From contig JABSOX010000038.1 in NCBI GenBank assembly GCA_013215655.1, forward strand, positions 1-49,803: a DNA stretch of 49,803 bases. The letters run 5' to 3'. Source of the DNA: Colwellia sp. (GTDB lineage Bacteria; Pseudomonadota; Gammaproteobacteria; Enterobacterales; Alteromonadaceae). A program made the position numbers and the translations under genes. Positions within the stretch are counted from its first letter, which is position 1. Each line of letters opens with the position of its first letter. Shown here piece after piece: positions 17,509-25,966 of this stretch. The notes beneath the pieces were generated by a model that was not told the DNA's origin, did no database searches, and worked only from the letters and a program-made list of their open reading frames with translations.

Positions 17509-18870
17509 ATGAATGTAGTACTTATTGTTGATGATCAAATTGATGTTCGTATGTCAGCGTCAATTGCATTAACCAATCATGGTTATAGCTGTATTGAAGC
17601 CGATAGTCCGCTGCAAGCCATGGAAAAATTAAAGTCTCAACGTGTCGACTTAATTTTGCTCGATATGAACTTTAGCTTTGATACGACATCAGGCCAAGAA
17701 GGCTTATCTTTTTTAAAAAAACTTAAAGATGAAGGCATTCAATTACCTATCGTGGTAATGACGGGCTGGGCAAGTATTGAAATTGCCGTACAAACGATGC
17801 AACTCGGTGCTAATGATTTTATTGAAAAACCATGGAAAAATGCCCGTTTAGTTTCTATCGTAAAACAACAACTCAACAGTGCACAACTTAATCAAGAAAA
17901 CGAACGTTTTACCGCATTAAGTCGCTCAACTAAAGATAATAGCTTTGTTAAATCGCCACAAATGGTCGCCTTGTTGGAGAAAGCTAAACGCGCAGCAGCT
18001 AGCGGAGCAAATGTTTTAATTACCGGTGAAAATGGTACGGGAAAAAGCTTATTAGCACAATATATGCACGACCATTCTGAGCGTGCAGATAAACGTTTTG
18101 TCAGTGTTAATATGGGCGCAATTCCTGAGTCCTTATTTGAAAGTGAATTATTTGGTCATAAAAAAGGTGCTTTTACAGACGCCAAAGAAAACCGTTTAGG
18201 CCGTTTTGATATCGCATCAAACGGTACCTTGTTTTTAGATGAAATAGGCACTCTGCCCCATAATCTTCAGGCAAAAATATTAAGAGTATTGGAAACAGGC
18301 GAATATGAAGTCGTTGGTTCAAGCCAAACCCAGCAAACCAATGCCCGTATTATCTCAGCAACCAATGCAGATCTAGAGCAATTAATTGCTAAAGACAACT
18401 TTCGACGTGACTTACTATTTCGCTTAAATACTATCGAATTACATATTCCACCACTAAGAGAACGCCCTGAAGACATATTGGTTTTAGCTGAATATTTATT
18501 AAACAAACACAGTCAAAAATATCGTCGTAAAGGCATGACCATTCAGCCTGAAACACAAACAGCTATGTTAAAGCATCCTTGGCTTGGTAATGTCCGGGAA
18601 CTCAGTCATGCCATTGAACGAGCGGTGATCATGTCAGATAATAACAGTCTTGATATCCAGTCTCTTGGTTTAGGCAATCACGGTAGTGCCGACAATAATA
18701 CTCAACCCTTAATGACCTTAGAAGAAAGTGAAAAACGCACCATTATTCGTGCAATTGAACACTTTTCTGGCAATGTCGTTGCCGCGGGAGAATATTTAGG
18801 TTTAAGTAAATCGGCGATTTATCGCCGTTTAGAAAAACTCGGTGTCGACCCTAAGAAACTAGAACAATAA
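17509..18870 (+). CDS. Sigma-54-dependent response regulator (NtrC family)
   Basis: Cytoplasmic transcription activator, 453 residues. The receiver domain (1-120) has Asp8-Asp9, phospho-acceptor Asp52, Thr85 and Lys107. The AAA+ domain (about 150-375) has Walker A GENGTGKS at 173-180 and the sigma-54 contact loop at 220-225 reading GAFTDA instead of GAFTGA. The C-terminus (about 410-450) is a Fis-type helix-turn-helix, NVVAAGEYLGLSKSAIYRRLEKLG. It is 25 bp upstream of the histidine kinase. It probably binds the palindrome at 12698 and drives the promoter at 12778, which would link an external signal to exporter synthesis. Confidence 0.92.
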   Translation: MNVVLIVDDQIDVRMSASIALTNHGYSCIEADSPLQAMEKLKSQRVDLILLDMNFSFDTTSGQEGLSFLKKLKDEGIQLPIVVMTGWASIEIAVQTMQLGANDFIEKPWKNARLVSIVKQQLNSAQLNQENERFTALSRSTKDNSFVKSPQMVALLEKAKRAAASGANVLITGENGTGKSLLAQYMHDHSERADKRFVSVNMGAIPESLFESELFGHKKGAFTDAKENRLGRFDIASNGTLFLDEIGTLPHNLQAKILRVLETGEYEVVGSSQTQQTNARIISATNADLEQLIAKDNFRRDLLFRLNTIELHIPPLRERPEDILVLAEYLLNKHSQKYRRKGMTIQPETQTAMLKHPWLGNVRELSHAIERAVIMSDNNSLDIQSLGLGNHGSADNNTQPLMTLEESEKRTIIRAIEHFSGNVVAAGEYLGLSKSAIYRRLEKLGVDPKKLEQ

Positions 18871-18895
18871 AAATATTTTACTAAGGAAGTCATAA

Positions 18896-20224
18896 GTGAC
18901 CCATAAACTATCACTTGAAACAAAACTTATTGTTCTTTTTATATGTTCAGCATTATTGTTAATCATACCCTGTATTTACATCATCATCGATTTACAACTC
19001 GACTTACTTGAAGCATCAACGTTATTATTATTTTTTTTATTACCCGGTTATTGGTTATTTTCTCGTAGCTATAATTATATTACCGATATATTAGAGCGTA
19101 TCGGTTTACAGCTCGACTCTATTGGCAATGAAGAATTTAACAGTTGGCATTTAGCCGGATTTCAAGGTGGCAGAATTGACGCGTTAAGAAGTGACTTTCA
19201 ACGCTTAAGCAATAAACTCAATACCAAACGTTTTGAATATATGCATAATGAGTCGTTTTTATTTGAATTTATTAAAGAGCTTGAATTACCTATCTTGGTT
19301 TTAGACCACCACCAGCAAATATATTCTTCAAACAATAACTTTAACTTACTAGTGAAATCATCAACACATGATTTATTGGGTAAAAAAGTATCGTCCTTAG
19401 GCATAAGCTTAGTTGATAACAAATGGCAACAAACACCAGAATCACAGCTCCCTAAACGTTTTCAAATTGCGCAACATATCTTAAAAAGAAGTGGTCGAAA
19501 CTATCAATTACTGGTGTTGTTTTCCATTGAACAACAACTTCGAGATAATGAAAAACAAGTATGGCAACGCTTGATACGAGTACTTAACCATGAAGTACGT
19601 AATTCTCTCACTCCGATTTACTCGATGACTCAATCTTTACAAGAAATGAAGCTGGCAGGTCCATTAAAACCAGAACAGCAACAACTTGAAAAAAACATCT
19701 TAGAAGTCATTGAAAAGCGTTCGTTACAACTATTAGATTTCGTTGAAAACTACAGTGTTTTTAATAAGTTAGCGCCAGCAAAAATAGCGAAAACAACGTC
19801 TACAGCATTAAATTTACGACTACAAGCGTTATTTCCAACCCTTGCTATTACAGAGCATCCTGATATTCATTTTGAAGCCGATATAGGTCAACTTGAACAA
19901 GCACTGATCAACATTATTAAAAATGCCATTGAAGCCAGTGTTGCCAATGTTGACAATGTTGACAATTCATCAATAACAGCCGTTGTCATGAACTGGCATC
20001 AAGATAAGCAAAATACAACGATACAAATCATCGACTCAGGACTTGGCATTGCCAATCCTGATAATTTATTTGTGCCCTTCTACTCCACTAAAGAAAAAGG
20101 TACAGGTATAGGTTTGATTTTGAGTCGCGAATTTATACGAAATCAAGGGGGAGATCTCACTCTTGAAAATAACAAGGTTAGCCAAGGTGCTATCGCAGAA
20201 ATCATTCTAGTTGGTAGACGCTAA
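18896..20224 (+). CDS. Sensor histidine kinase partner of the sigma-54 regulator
   Basis: Inner-membrane kinase, 442 residues, starting at GTG 18896 with AAGGAAG upstream. Two membrane helices at about 12-60 with very little periplasmic loop suggest sensing within the membrane or from a partner such as the adjacent transporter. A PAS-like segment follows (FIKELELPILVLDHHQQIYSSN, about 120-190). The dimerisation box is LNHEVRNSLTPIYSM with the phospho-His, near residue 230. The ATPase domain has the N-box NIIKNAIEA, G1 DSGLGI and G2 GTGIGLILSREF. Confidence 0.9.
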   Translation: MTHKLSLETKLIVLFICSALLLIIPCIYIIIDLQLDLLEASTLLLFFLLPGYWLFSRSYNYITDILERIGLQLDSIGNEEFNSWHLAGFQGGRIDALRSDFQRLSNKLNTKRFEYMHNESFLFEFIKELELPILVLDHHQQIYSSNNNFNLLVKSSTHDLLGKKVSSLGISLVDNKWQQTPESQLPKRFQIAQHILKRSGRNYQLLVLFSIEQQLRDNEKQVWQRLIRVLNHEVRNSLTPIYSMTQSLQEMKLAGPLKPEQQQLEKNILEVIEKRSLQLLDFVENYSVFNKLAPAKIAKTTSTALNLRLQALFPTLAITEHPDIHFEADIGQLEQALINIIKNAIEASVANVDNVDNSSITAVVMNWHQDKQNTTIQIIDSGLGIANPDNLFVPFYSTKEKGTGIGLILSREFIRNQGGDLTLENNKVSQGAIAEIILVGRR

Positions 20225-20295
20225 AGTACAAATTAGAGCAATATTTAAGAATATGTTCAGCACCAAATAAAGCTAGAAATAGCATAGGAATAAAG

Positions 20296-21783
20296 ATGAC
20301 CATCAAGTGCTTAGTTTTACTTTTATTATTATTATTATCACCATTCCACTCTTTGTTAGCCAATTCATTACCAATCACCACTTACTCAATTAACCCCGAA
20401 ACAGTTAAACAACTGAACTTACAGTTGAAAATAAACAGTGAACGATATGGTATTGTTGGACAAGCAGTGCGCATCTTAAAAAACAATGAAGTGATTTATG
20501 ATGGCAGAGATGGTTTCGCCAATGTAGAACTGTCGGTGCCTGTAAACAATAAACATCGTTTTCCAAGTTACTCAGTAACAAAGTTATTTACCAGTGTGCT
20601 ATTAATGCAACTCGTAGAACGTGGTGATGTTGATATCCATCAATCAATACGCCATTATTTACCATACTTACCAGAGCATTGGCAAAATATAACAATTGAA
20701 CATAGCTTAAGCCATACTTCGGGCATTCCTCGCTACTTTGATCAAGTAATTAAAACAAACCAATTTTTACCAACAAAAAAAGCGGTGTTTATATCATTAA
20801 GTGAACAGCCTGAACATTTTAAAATAGGTTCTCAAAATAGCTACAATAATACCAATTTTTTGATTTTATCAGCGATATTAGAAAGGAAAACAGGAAAGAC
20901 CTATAGTGAGCTTGTACAAAGTATTATCATTGAACCGCTCAACTTAGTAAATACAGGACATGCCAGTGCTAAAGCGGTGATCAAAAATATGGTCAGTAGT
21001 TATGCAAGCACAAATGGAAAATTAATAAAAAACAGAGTTTTCGATTGGGCAGAGTATTCGTTTGCTCATTCAGCGCTTTATTCAACACCGGCTGACTTAA
21101 GCACTTTTATGAGCGCTTTAGTAACAGGTAAGTTTGTAAAAAAATCAACATTAAGAAAATTGTGGCAACCAATGCAGCTAAACAACGGTCAAGATGGACG
21201 TTATGCTTTTGGTTTTGAATATAAAATAAAAGATGGCTATCAACAAGTTGGGCACGATGGCGGCAACAGAGTTAAACTTCGTCATTATGTCAATAGTAAT
21301 CAAACGGATAGTTATACCATAACCTACATGAGCAATGGTAATTCTCACGGTGTATGGACCGATATATTAGCGGATAGCTTAATGGCCATTATTGATAAAA
21401 ATCAATTTATACTCGCAGACCTTAGCGAACAATTTATTTCTTTAGTATTACAAGCAACAATAAAAAACAACGATAAAAAACTACAACTATTCTATATTGA
21501 ACTATCAAAAGCACTTAACCACGATGCAACAGCCTTAGAGCGTTTCCTTGTTGATTACGCTTATGGAGTTCGATTTGGTGCCGGTATACAAGCATCATTA
21601 CCCGCGTTTGAGTTTTACACCAAAAAATTTCCAAAATCGGCTAATGCTTGGGAGTACTTGGCTGAAACTTGGCAGATTATAGGCAATAAAGAAAAAGCAC
21701 GTCAGTATTATCAGAAGGTGCTTGATATTGATCCGAAGTCAGTCAATGCAAAAAATCAGATCGAAAAATTAATAAGAGATTAA
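20296..21783 (+). CDS. Serine hydrolase of the beta-lactamase class C family with C-terminal TPR
   Basis: 495 residues, exported (signal peptide ending near LLANS). The catalytic SxxK is Ser93-Val-Thr-Lys96, the YxN motif is Tyr-Asn-Asn in SQNSYNNTNF near 185, and the third motif is replaced by GHDGG near 318, as in D-aminopeptidase and esterase members (EstB type). The last 80 residues contain a TPR-like pair (SANAWEYLAETWQIIGNKEKARQYYQKVLDIDPKS). Likely an envelope peptidase or esterase; beta-lactam resistance should not be assumed. AGGA precedes the ATG. It follows the kinase by 71 bp without a clear terminator. Confidence 0.85.
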   Translation: MTIKCLVLLLLLLLSPFHSLLANSLPITTYSINPETVKQLNLQLKINSERYGIVGQAVRILKNNEVIYDGRDGFANVELSVPVNNKHRFPSYSVTKLFTSVLLMQLVERGDVDIHQSIRHYLPYLPEHWQNITIEHSLSHTSGIPRYFDQVIKTNQFLPTKKAVFISLSEQPEHFKIGSQNSYNNTNFLILSAILERKTGKTYSELVQSIIIEPLNLVNTGHASAKAVIKNMVSSYASTNGKLIKNRVFDWAEYSFAHSALYSTPADLSTFMSALVTGKFVKKSTLRKLWQPMQLNNGQDGRYAFGFEYKIKDGYQQVGHDGGNRVKLRHYVNSNQTDSYTITYMSNGNSHGVWTDILADSLMAIIDKNQFILADLSEQFISLVLQATIKNNDKKLQLFYIELSKALNHDATALERFLVDYAYGVRFGAGIQASLPAFEFYTKKFPKSANAWEYLAETWQIIGNKEKARQYYQKVLDIDPKSVNAKNQIEKLIRD

Positions 21784-21810
21784 TAAGAAGAACCGAAGAT
21801 AGTGAGTCAA

Positions 21811-23178
21811 CTAAGGTCTTATTTTGGCTTGTTTATATTTTTCTTTATCAGAAAAAATAGCTTCTAGCTCATTGTTACGTGCCAACGCAGATATTTCCTT
21901 ATCAAAGTAGTTTTTTAAAAAATGCCCTTGTGCCGTATCATGAAAAACCAGAAATAAAGGTGAATTTTCAAGAAGTACCAGTTTGGGTAACTTTTGTAAT
22001 GACTCCAGTAAGTTATAGCCATACTCTAGAAAAACATCTACTTTACCGCTGTCCATCAACTTATTACACTGCGAATCTGATGTTTGAATAATATCTTTTG
22101 CCGATAAAAAGGAGACTTGTTTATATGAACTAGATCCCACTTCAGAACAAATAATCAAACTTTCATCTTTATTATTATACCGTTGTATTGCTTCTTTATT
22201 TTGACCAATGGCATATAAAGGATATTCATAATCAAGATGATATGATGAATAAATGACATCAGTTAATTCATTTGTACGATAAGCACCAACGAGAATATCG
22301 GCATCCCCTTGTTCAAATTCTCGAACAGCACGATCCCAAATTGAAACACTTGTATTTACTGTAAATCCTGTCGAAAATATAGCCCTCATCAGTTGCCAAT
22401 AAACGCCTGTTCCATCAGCATTGGTATAACCACTCCAATGCCCAGAAGTAAAATTTAACTGCTTAATTTGAGGTGACTCAACTTTTACAGTAGAAACAAT
22501 GCCATATTTAGTTTGTAATTTTGCAAGCACTCCTTCTTGTTCAAGTTTATTAAAAGCATTTAACAAAGGTTCTTTTAGAAAAGCGTATTGAGGAGAAAGA
22601 TAATGATAGTCAAAATGTTTATCTACTCTCTCAATTATAAAATGCGGATTTTCAATAATATTTTTATCTAACTCAAAATCCATTAATAACACCGAATCAA
22701 CTCTTCGTTTACGTAGCATTTGGTTAAGCTTTTCGGCATTTAAAATGGGAAATTTATGCACCTTACTTTTTAATGTATTGGCATACTGCTCTGAAACCAA
22801 GCTGCTCTTTGCATAGGTAATAGAACGAATATCTTCATTTAAACAATAACCACAACGCATGCGATCACTTACCTTTAGTAACTCAAAGTTTAATATTGGA
22901 AAAGGTATCTTTATCAATGAAGGATGATTTTTTTCAATAACATCGGCTCTCGCTAGCGCAGCAGTTAACTTATCATTTTGGACTAACTCTAACTCCTTTA
23001 CACCGCTAATGTCTTGCCATTCAATAGTATGACCTAAAGAGCCATAAACAATTGTTAATACTTCTTTTACATATTGAGCTTTTAATGACTTGGGAGGCAT
23101 TCTTAAATTTATAACATCTGCCAAAACGAATAATGGGAGAAATAATAAGATGAAAAAAACAAACTTTCTTTTTAACAT
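21811..23178 (-). CDS. Periplasmic protein with two binding-protein-like domains
   Basis: 455 residues with a signal peptide ending at FVLA (residue 20). It holds two SBP_bac_3-like halves. Residues 21-240 begin DVINLRMPPKSLKAQYVKEVLTIVYGSLGHTIEW. Residues 250-455 begin QLNFTSGHWSGYTNADGTGVYWQLMRAIF and contain AVREFEQGDADILVGAYRT. Two Cys in RMRCGYCLNEDIR may be disulfide-linked. The tandem arrangement resembles the sensor part of BvgS-type kinases, but no membrane or kinase domain follows. No transporter is next to it. Function unknown; possibly a soluble sensor. Confidence 0.75.
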   Translation of the reverse strand: MLKRKFVFFILLFLPLFVLADVINLRMPPKSLKAQYVKEVLTIVYGSLGHTIEWQDISGVKELELVQNDKLTAALARADVIEKNHPSLIKIPFPILNFELLKVSDRMRCGYCLNEDIRSITYAKSSLVSEQYANTLKSKVHKFPILNAEKLNQMLRKRRVDSVLLMDFELDKNIIENPHFIIERVDKHFDYHYLSPQYAFLKEPLLNAFNKLEQEGVLAKLQTKYGIVSTVKVESPQIKQLNFTSGHWSGYTNADGTGVYWQLMRAIFSTGFTVNTSVSIWDRAVREFEQGDADILVGAYRTNELTDVIYSSYHLDYEYPLYAIGQNKEAIQRYNNKDESLIICSEVGSSSYKQVSFLSAKDIIQTSDSQCNKLMDSGKVDVFLEYGYNLLESLQKLPKLVLLENSPLFLVFHDTAQGHFLKNYFDKEISALARNNELEAIFSDKEKYKQAKIRP

Positions 23179-23283
23179 TTATGAAGTTACCTATGAACAC
23201 TGCATTTTTAAACATAGAATGACTGATACCAAGCTACAGTGAATTTAATAAACTCTTTCACAAGTATAACAACGGAACCGATA

Positions 23284-23799
23284 TTGTCATCAATACCCAC
23301 CAATAAAGCAGAACTTATTAATGCAATTAGAAAGTGCATATAACAAGCTTTGTCTTGATTATGACAACATACCTGAAGTGCTAACACGTATAAACGGTAT
23401 TGAAGGTCATATCAAAGGAATACACATTAGCGTTAGGATACCTTGGCCTATTTAATAGGATGGGGAGAACTTGTATTGAAGTGGCATCATGAAAAATCTA
23501 AAGATAAACGTGTAGATTTCCTTGAAACTGGTTTTAAATGGCATGAATTAGGTTTGCTTGCGCAACATTTTCACCAGCAATATCAAGATAGCTCTTATCA
23601 AGAGCGACTAATTGAATTTGATACGACTATTACTAATATATTAGCTTTGATTAACAGCATTGACAATCAACGTTTATACGAAACCAAGAGGCACAAAAAA
23701 TGGACTTTAGGCCGTATGATCCAATTCAATACTTCTTCACCAATGAAAAATGTTCGCACAAAGATAAGAATATTTAAAAAACTTAATCGGTCAACTTAA
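23284..23799 (+). pseudogene. ClbS/DfsB family gene broken by two frameshifts
   Basis: The frame from TTG 23284 encodes PTNKAELINAIRK, then an extra T at about 23335 shifts it. The next frame continues with AYNKLCLDYDNIPEVLTRINGIEGHIKG up to ISVR; a missing G at about 23437 shifts it back. The last frame reads DTLAYLIGWGELVLKWH, then DFLETGFKWHELGLLAQHF and WTLGRMIQFNTSSP, which are signatures of the ClbS/DfsB (DUF1706) four-helix family. ClbS itself protects E. coli from colibactin. The original length would be about 170 residues. The 23443-23799 fragment could still be translated from TTG but lacks the first third. Confidence 0.85.
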
Positions 23800-23828
23800 G
23801 CCACTATCAAAACAAGTTTTTGCTAATA

Positions 23829-24389
23829 TCAAAGCTCAGATTTTATCTGCCAATTATCAATCAGAGTAATAAAATCATCTTGTTTTGATAATTTAAGAGC
23901 AACCGACAATACAGTATTGTCATCGATTTCAACTTCGTTATTACTTTTGTTAGGTCCTTTTTTAGCTCCTTTGGAAAAACTAACGCCAGCAGTTAAACCC
24001 ACTCTTTTTTTAAGACCTGATACTCTTTCTTGTTGGATAACTTCCAAGTTGGCTAGTGCTTTTGGGGCAAGTTTCAAAATATAAACATCCATTGCTGGAC
24101 TATCACTAAAAAAACCGTCAACTGCAGTCTCAGTTATCATACTGACAACTTCCAAAGGAAAATCTAATTTTCTTAGACCCTTTTTATCTTCAATGCTTGC
24201 AGACAAGTTTACTGAATCTATGGGGTCAAAATTTACCTTACTATTAATCGATACTTTCACCAAGATTCCTTTAGGGTCAACATTAAAAAAATCTACTGGT
24301 TTGCTATCAGAAAAATGCAACATCGTTGCATAAGGGATACTAGAGCATGACGTTAAAATAATTGTACATAATAAAATAAATGTTTTCAT
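23829..24389 (-). CDS. Small lipoprotein of unknown function
   Basis: 186 residues. The signal peptide ends in lipobox ILTSC with Cys15, followed by SSIP. The rest is predicted strand-rich with no recognised domain. A Lys/Gly-rich stretch (FSKGAKKGPNKSNNEVEIDD) is probably a flexible loop. The gene lies 8 bp downstream of the S41 protease lipoprotein, so the two form an operon and may cooperate in the envelope. Confidence 0.65.
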   Translation of the reverse strand: MKTFILLCTIILTSCSSIPYATMLHFSDSKPVDFFNVDPKGILVKVSINSKVNFDPIDSVNLSASIEDKKGLRKLDFPLEVVSMITETAVDGFFSDSPAMDVYILKLAPKALANLEVIQQERVSGLKKRVGLTAGVSFSKGAKKGPNKSNNEVEIDDNTVLSVALKLSKQDDFITLIDNWQIKSEL

Positions 24390-24397
24390 ATGAGACC

Positions 24398-25735
24398 TTA
24401 AAAAGTATTAGAATTAAAACGTTTAAACTGATCAAAGCCATCAAATGATTTTTTGTATAAAGGCTTTAATAGCGAACGTTTAATAACTTGATTATTTGAA
24501 CATTGATTATTATCCAGCAAATAAACGGCTTCAGCTAACATCGGGTCGTTTAAGTCGCCCCACCCTCCAGCAACTGTATCAACGGCAGGACAATCAACAG
24601 GAATACCATCAAAAAAATCACCAAATCCATCTGCATTATGATTATGATTGGTAATCGCTAATACAATTTGATCACATAATTGTGAAACTCTCATGCCTAC
24701 TGGCTTGCCATAAGTTTTTTGACCCACTAATTTCACTTCAATATAAGGTTTAAGCGAATTAATCAATACTTCACTACCTGAGGCAGACTCTTCAGTGGTG
24801 ATAAAAACAACCCGAGACATCGTTAAATAATGCTGAGCACCGTTAAGATTAAACATCTCAATATCACTTTGATGGTTAGCATTGTTCGTTGGTTTGTTGT
24901 AGATATTACCAGCAACAATATCACCACCAATTTGACTAGCAAGTTGATTAGACATTGTTGAAGTACCGCCGTGGTTATAGCGTAAATCAACGATCAGTTC
25001 ATCGACACCTTCATCATTAAAGTAAGCAAATGCTTTATTAAGATCTGCTGAGCTTGGGTCAATAAAGCTATTATAAACAAGATAACCTATTTTACCCGCA
25101 GCAGACTCTATTACCTTAGTTGCAAATATAGTATTAGTTGAAACTTCGCTTAATAACATCGACTGAGTAACAATAGCGTCATCAAGTGTCCGCCAAGTAA
25201 AAGAAACTTCATTGCTATCATCAATTGCAGACCAAAACTCTGACCAAAATTCGTTCCAATCAGGATTCTCTTGGCTAATAACGTCATTAAACACAGTATT
25301 GTTTATCGCAATAATTCGGTCACCTCGGCTTAAACCAATTTTTTGAGCATTACTATTATCAAAAACAAAACTAACAACCAATTCGTTATTAAGCTCATCA
25401 ACTTTCACTGCCATGCCATAACCGACATTTGTGGCATTAACAAATTGATCATCGTAATCGGCTTTTGTCATCATAAAGCTAAAACGATCAACGGGGTTAT
25501 TTTCTTTGATGTTATTGAGTAGATCTTCTATCGAAGTAAAATCATCAAGAATAGTGCTGTGATCTAATGACTCATTCCATAAATACCAGTCGTCCATATA
25601 ATCCCATAAAGCGATATTTTTTAACGTTTGATCCTGACACACCTTAGGATCTACAGTGATCACTGAAATTTGTTGTGAATCCCAACAACCTTGTAATAAA
25701 AGACAAAAAAGTAACATTGAAAAAATAGACTTCAT
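24398..25735 (-). CDS. S41 family C-terminal-processing-type peptidase, lipoprotein
   Basis: 445 residues, lipid-anchored through Cys17 in LLLQGC. A leading domain (30-95) is followed by a PDZ-like domain (about 100-195, GYGMAVKVDELNNELVVSFVF and GLSRGDRIIAINN) and the S41 catalytic domain (about 210-400). The likely nucleophile is Ser319 in ESASGSE and the base Lys344 in GQKTYGKPVG, 25 residues apart as in Prc/CtpB. The family cleaves near C-termini; the target is unknown. It is the first gene of an operon with the 24389 lipoprotein. The protein ends with a basic, hydrophilic tail. Confidence 0.88.
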   Translation of the reverse strand: MKSIFSMLLFCLLLQGCWDSQQISVITVDPKVCQDQTLKNIALWDYMDDWYLWNESLDHSTILDDFTSIEDLLNNIKENNPVDRFSFMMTKADYDDQFVNATNVGYGMAVKVDELNNELVVSFVFDNSNAQKIGLSRGDRIIAINNTVFNDVISQENPDWNEFWSEFWSAIDDSNEVSFTWRTLDDAIVTQSMLLSEVSTNTIFATKVIESAAGKIGYLVYNSFIDPSSADLNKAFAYFNDEGVDELIVDLRYNHGGTSTMSNQLASQIGGDIVAGNIYNKPTNNANHQSDIEMFNLNGAQHYLTMSRVVFITTEESASGSEVLINSLKPYIEVKLVGQKTYGKPVGMRVSQLCDQIVLAITNHNHNADGFGDFFDGIPVDCPAVDTVAGGWGDLNDPMLAEAVYLLDNNQCSNNQVIKRSLLKPLYKKSFDGFDQFKRFNSNTF

Positions 25736-25966
25736 AGCAAAAATTAACCATTCATTGACGATATAAAAACGCTACTTTAAAGATTAAAAACATCGTCAAC
25801 AAGAGTGAAAACGGCAATAAGCGACGTATAAAACGTGAAGGGTATATCTAGCATCGAAATTAATTTTAATTAGTTGTTATTAAAAGAAAAATCAAAAAAA
25901 AACAATGAACATTATTTTGTTAATCGGTAGATGACTCTTACTTTATAAATAGATAAATAGACTAAA

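Noticed and set aside
20296-21783. Beta-lactamase resistance gene
   Set aside because: SxxK and YxN are shared with peptidases and esterases, and the third motif is HDG rather than KTG, so resistance is not supported.
23443-23799. Independent 118-residue gene
   Set aside because: It starts inside a ClbS/DfsB domain, and the missing part lies directly upstream in other frames.
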